From positions 1-7,635 of the forward strand of contig JAGKVC010000156.1 in NCBI GenBank assembly GCA_021152595.1: DNA of 7,635 nt. The letters run 5' to 3'. The first letter of the stretch is position 1. The number at the start of each line of letters is the position of its first letter. This stretch comes from Clostridia bacterium (GTDB lineage Bacteria > Bacillota > Clostridia > Oscillospirales > Ruminococcaceae). The notes under the pieces are model-generated. The model saw only the letters and a program-made list of their open reading frames with translations. It made no database searches and had not been told where the DNA came from. The position numbers and the translations under genes were made by a program. Below are positions 5,751 to 7,635 of this stretch, piece by piece.

Positions 5751-6179
5751 GTGCTGTTTTTGCATGAATTTGAACGCATCGAAGCAGAGGCGTTTCTGAC
5801 GCTCGCTTCTGAACTGGTTGAAGAGGACGGCATCGTCACGGCGGAGGAGGATGCGCTGCTCGCAGAATATGCAGGCACGCTCGGCATTCCGGGCTTTACC
5901 TATGATGCCGCTGCTGCCGCTGCTGCAAGATACACAATGTCGCAGCTCAATGAGGTCAGCAAGCGCAAGGTCTATATGGAGCTTTATACCTTTGCAATCT
6001 GTGACGGATTCGAGGATCCGTCTGAACGCAGAGCGCTCAACGAGCTGCGTGATGCGCTCGAGCTGGATGCGCATATCGCACGCAAGCTGGAAATCTGCGC
6101 AGGCGATCTGTACAGCATCTATGCAGAGATCGAGGATGCACTCAACGCAGAAGCCTCGCCGATCAAGGTCGAAAATTAA
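5751..6179 (+). CDS. TerB-like (tellurite resistance TerB family) protein
   Basis: A 142-residue acidic, all-helical cytoplasmic protein with no signal peptide or membrane segment. It shows the two-fold TerB pattern: FLTLASELVEEDGIVTAEED (residues 15-34) and a second copy-like segment YTFAICDGFEDPSERRAL (79-96), each with an acidic DG turn followed by a Glu-rich helix, the metal-binding signature region of TerB and related DjlA-like domains. An Ala-rich helix (53-59) links them. In other bacteria TerB-fold proteins act in tellurite/phage/stress-linked Ter systems or as stand-alone stress proteins; no terC, terD or terZ is seen here, so a tellurite role should not be assumed. The start is GTG at 5751, with AAAGGA and GGGA upstream; the nearby ATG at 5744 is out of frame and runs into a stop, and the next in-frame ATG is at residue 63. 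It is the first gene of a co-directional operon. Confidence 0.75.
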   Translation: MLFLHEFERIEAEAFLTLASELVEEDGIVTAEEDALLAEYAGTLGIPGFTYDAAAAAAARYTMSQLNEVSKRKVYMELYTFAICDGFEDPSERRALNELRDALELDAHIARKLEICAGDLYSIYAEIEDALNAEASPIKVEN

Positions 6180-6185
6180 AGCCGC

Positions 6186-6210
6186 TGCCCCCGCAGATTC
6201 CGCGGGGGCA
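6186..6210 (+). other. GC-rich hairpin between operon genes
   Basis: TGCCCCCGC (6186-6194) and GCGGGGGCA (6202-6210) form a perfect nine-base stem around AGATTCC. No T-run follows, and the next gene's AGGAGG begins nine bases later. It is unlikely to terminate; it may protect the mRNA from decay, set different protein levels for the genes on either side, or mask the ribosome binding site in part. Confidence 0.6.
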
Positions 6211-6233
6211 AGCCATATCAGGAGGAACCGTCT

Positions 6234-6518
6234 ATGGAGGAGCATCAGCCGCGGAATGCGTTTGATATCCCGAAAGTATTTTATTTTGAAGTCGGCAATA
6301 TTCACACGGGCAGCCGGAAGCATCTGCGCTACCGTGTCGAGCCCTCGGAGGGAATGCTGCATATTGCAGTCTGGCGGCAGGATATCTGCTTTGAGATCGC
6401 GGAGGAACGCGGCATCATCGAGGCGACTGCCGAATATCCCGTCTCGGAGGAGGGCTTTCAGCAGATGCTCGATTTTTTGCAGGCGGAATATGACAAACCG
6501 ATTCAGCCAAACGGATAA
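6234..6518 (+). CDS. Small conserved-looking protein of unknown function
   Basis: I do not recognise this 94-residue protein. It appears soluble, with no signal peptide or membrane helix. Residues 14-65 alternate as in beta strands (KVFYFEVGN, LRYRVEP, LHIAVWRQD, CFEIAEERG), including a GNIHTGS loop at 21-27; residues 71-86 (SEEGFQQMLDFLQAEY) should be an amphipathic helix, so a small alpha/beta fold is plausible. An AGGAGG (6220-6225) lies eight bases before ATG 6234, an ideal site, and codon use resembles the flanking genes, so I am confident that it is translated. It lies between the TerB-like gene and the helical-repeat gene, only 54 and 15 bases from them, and is probably a partner in the same process. 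Confidence 0.85.
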   Translation: MEEHQPRNAFDIPKVFYFEVGNIHTGSRKHLRYRVEPSEGMLHIAVWRQDICFEIAEERGIIEATAEYPVSEEGFQQMLDFLQAEYDKPIQPNG

Positions 6519-6533
6519 CCGGAGGAATTTACG

Positions 6534-7635
6534 ATGTTTGATGCAGAACAATACATTGCAGAATATCAGGCGCTCGAGCACGGCGCACCCCGTCTGCGCG
6601 CGATCAAAAAGGCGATTCAGGCGGCAGACGAAGCAAAGAATGATGAATGGAGCTTCCGCTTCCGCGAGCGCTGCCTGAATGAATCGACCTTTGAAAGCGA
6701 CGACGTCGATTCGCTGATCATCTTTCCGGAGATGGCAGCGATCTATGACCGGAATGAGGAGATGCAGGCGGATGATGAATATTTCTATGATCTGATGTGG
6801 AGCTACAAGCTGATCATCGAGAATGCACAGAATTTCTATCATGTCTCGCTGGAACAGATCGAAGCATTCCTTGCAGATTTCCGGCAGCGGCTGGAAAAGG
6901 CAGGGCGCTCCCTGCGCACATACTACTACATGCGCGAGAATATCTCCGAGCAGACGGGAAATCCGCTGCCTGCTGAGGAGTACGGAAAATACCGCGACTA
7001 TCCGGCGGATGATCTGAAGGACTGCACCGCCTGCGAAACCTCGCACGATGTCCGGATCGCACTGATGCTGAATCAGCCGGAAAAGGCGCGTGAGATCGGA
7101 AAGCCGATCTTCTCCGGTGAGCTGCACTGCGGCGAGGTCCCCGAAACGACCTATGCCGCATGGATCGAATACGATATCCGCAAGGGCGATTTCGGCGATG
7201 CGCGCAAGCTGGCAAAGCGGCTCTATCCGATGGTCAAGCACCGTATGGATATGCTCTGCGAGATCGGCACGCTGCTGTTCCTTTACGGCAATATCGACAT
7301 CCAGACCGGCACGACGATTTTCCGCCATGAGCTGCGCAATTTCCTGAACTGCCGCAATCACTGGATGCGCTATCATTTTGCAAGGGGCGCATATTTCCTG
7401 TTTGCCTGCATGAAGATGGAATCCTTCGGGCTTGTGCTGCCGCAGGAGTTTCCGCTCTGGAACGCGGAGCATCACTATGAGACGAAGCAGCTCATGGAGT
7501 ATTTCTATAATGAGGCAAAATCGCTTGCGGAGAAGCTCGATGCGCGCAACGGCAACACTGCCCTGATTGATAAGCTGGATGCAGATGTGCTTGCCTATGA
7601 CAAAGCTGTTACGGATTTCATTCACGGCGATGCCG
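6534..7635 (+). CDS. TPR-like helical-repeat protein with conserved Cys motifs, 3' truncated by the window
   Basis: The frame is open from ATG 6534 to the window end: 367 residues, no stop. GGAGG (6521-6525) lies eight bases before the ATG and the gene starts 15 bases after the previous stop, so it is co-transcribed and probably translationally linked. The protein is rich in Glu, Leu, Ala and Tyr with repeating amphipathic helices, as in TPR-like alpha-solenoids, and has no signal peptide. Distinctive points: LMWSYKLII (87-95), the helix EQIEAFLADFRQRLEKAGRS (107-126), a CxxC pair Cys164/Cys167 (DCTACETSH), FSGELHCGEVPETTYA (193-208) with Cys199, and LYGNIDIQT (260-268). From memory, this order of motifs recurs in an uncharacterised family of bacterial TPR-annotated proteins; I cannot confirm it. 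The cysteines could bind a metal, perhaps linked to TerB's metal site, but this is inference. A scaffold or protein-interaction role is the most that can be said. Confidence 0.8.
   Translation, partial: MFDAEQYIAEYQALEHGAPRLRAIKKAIQAADEAKNDEWSFRFRERCLNESTFESDDVDSLIIFPEMAAIYDRNEEMQADDEYFYDLMWSYKLIIENAQNFYHVSLEQIEAFLADFRQRLEKAGRSLRTYYYMRENISEQTGNPLPAEEYGKYRDYPADDLKDCTACETSHDVRIALMLNQPEKAREIGKPIFSGELHCGEVPETTYAAWIEYDIRKGDFGDARKLAKRLYPMVKHRMDMLCEIGTLLFLYGNIDIQTGTTIFRHELRNFLNCRNHWMRYHFARGAYFLFACMKMESFGLVLPQEFPLWNAEHHYETKQLMEYFYNEAKSLAEKLDARNGNTALIDKLDADVLAYDKAVTDFIHGDA

Noticed and set aside
5818..6678. 286-codon open frame on the + strand overlapping three operon genes
   Set aside because: Its Ser/Arg-rich composition and its position out of frame with three genes that each have good ribosome binding sites mark it as a shadow.
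5016..7625. Uninterrupted 869-codon open frame on the - strand
   Set aside because: It lies opposite four well-supported + strand genes, spans their intergenic regions, has no promoter or ribosome binding site that I can see, and its Cys/His/Arg/Ile-rich composition is typical of the mirror frame of GC-biased codons.

Overview
The window looks like a piece of chromosome from a cellulosome-type Ruminococcus or close relative (Oscillospiraceae, gut or rumen Firmicute). The reasons are a complete type I dockerin on a secreted protein with a long threonine-only linker, a second secreted protein that ends in a dockerin-like calcium repeat, strong AGGAGG-type ribosome binding sites, and consensus sigma-A promoters with 17-base spacers. 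All genes I can support are on the + strand. The genus is inferred from architecture and not from any database match.

Layout. Bases 1-865 have no convincing gene. They hold a terminator (10-44), a hairpin-rich element that may be a small RNA or a dispersed intergenic repeat (58-203), a second orphan terminator (251-295), an AT-rich stretch with imperfect repeats (300-590), and a textbook TTGACA/TATAAT promoter (640-668) with inverted repeats next to and inside it. This promoter drives a secreted, cysteine-peptidase-like dockerin protein (866-2374), which ends in a terminator-like hairpin. A full-length RecQ helicase follows (2454-4325) with its own terminator. The next unit is a secreted BspA-type leucine-rich-repeat protein with half a dockerin (4461-5591), flanked by its own promoter and terminator. 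The last unit is an apparent operon from 5669: a TerB-like protein (5751-6179), a small unrecognised protein (6234-6518), and a helical-repeat protein with conserved cysteines (6534 to beyond the window end).

How the genes work together. The two dockerin-bearing proteins are probably surface or cellulosome-associated proteins (peptide cleavage or protection, and binding) but are transcribed separately. RecQ is a housekeeping DNA-repair gene that sits between them by chance or by read-through. The three-gene TerB operon is cytoplasmic and is the least understood part of the window. It is the best candidate here for an undescribed system, though its function cannot be deduced from the sequence alone.
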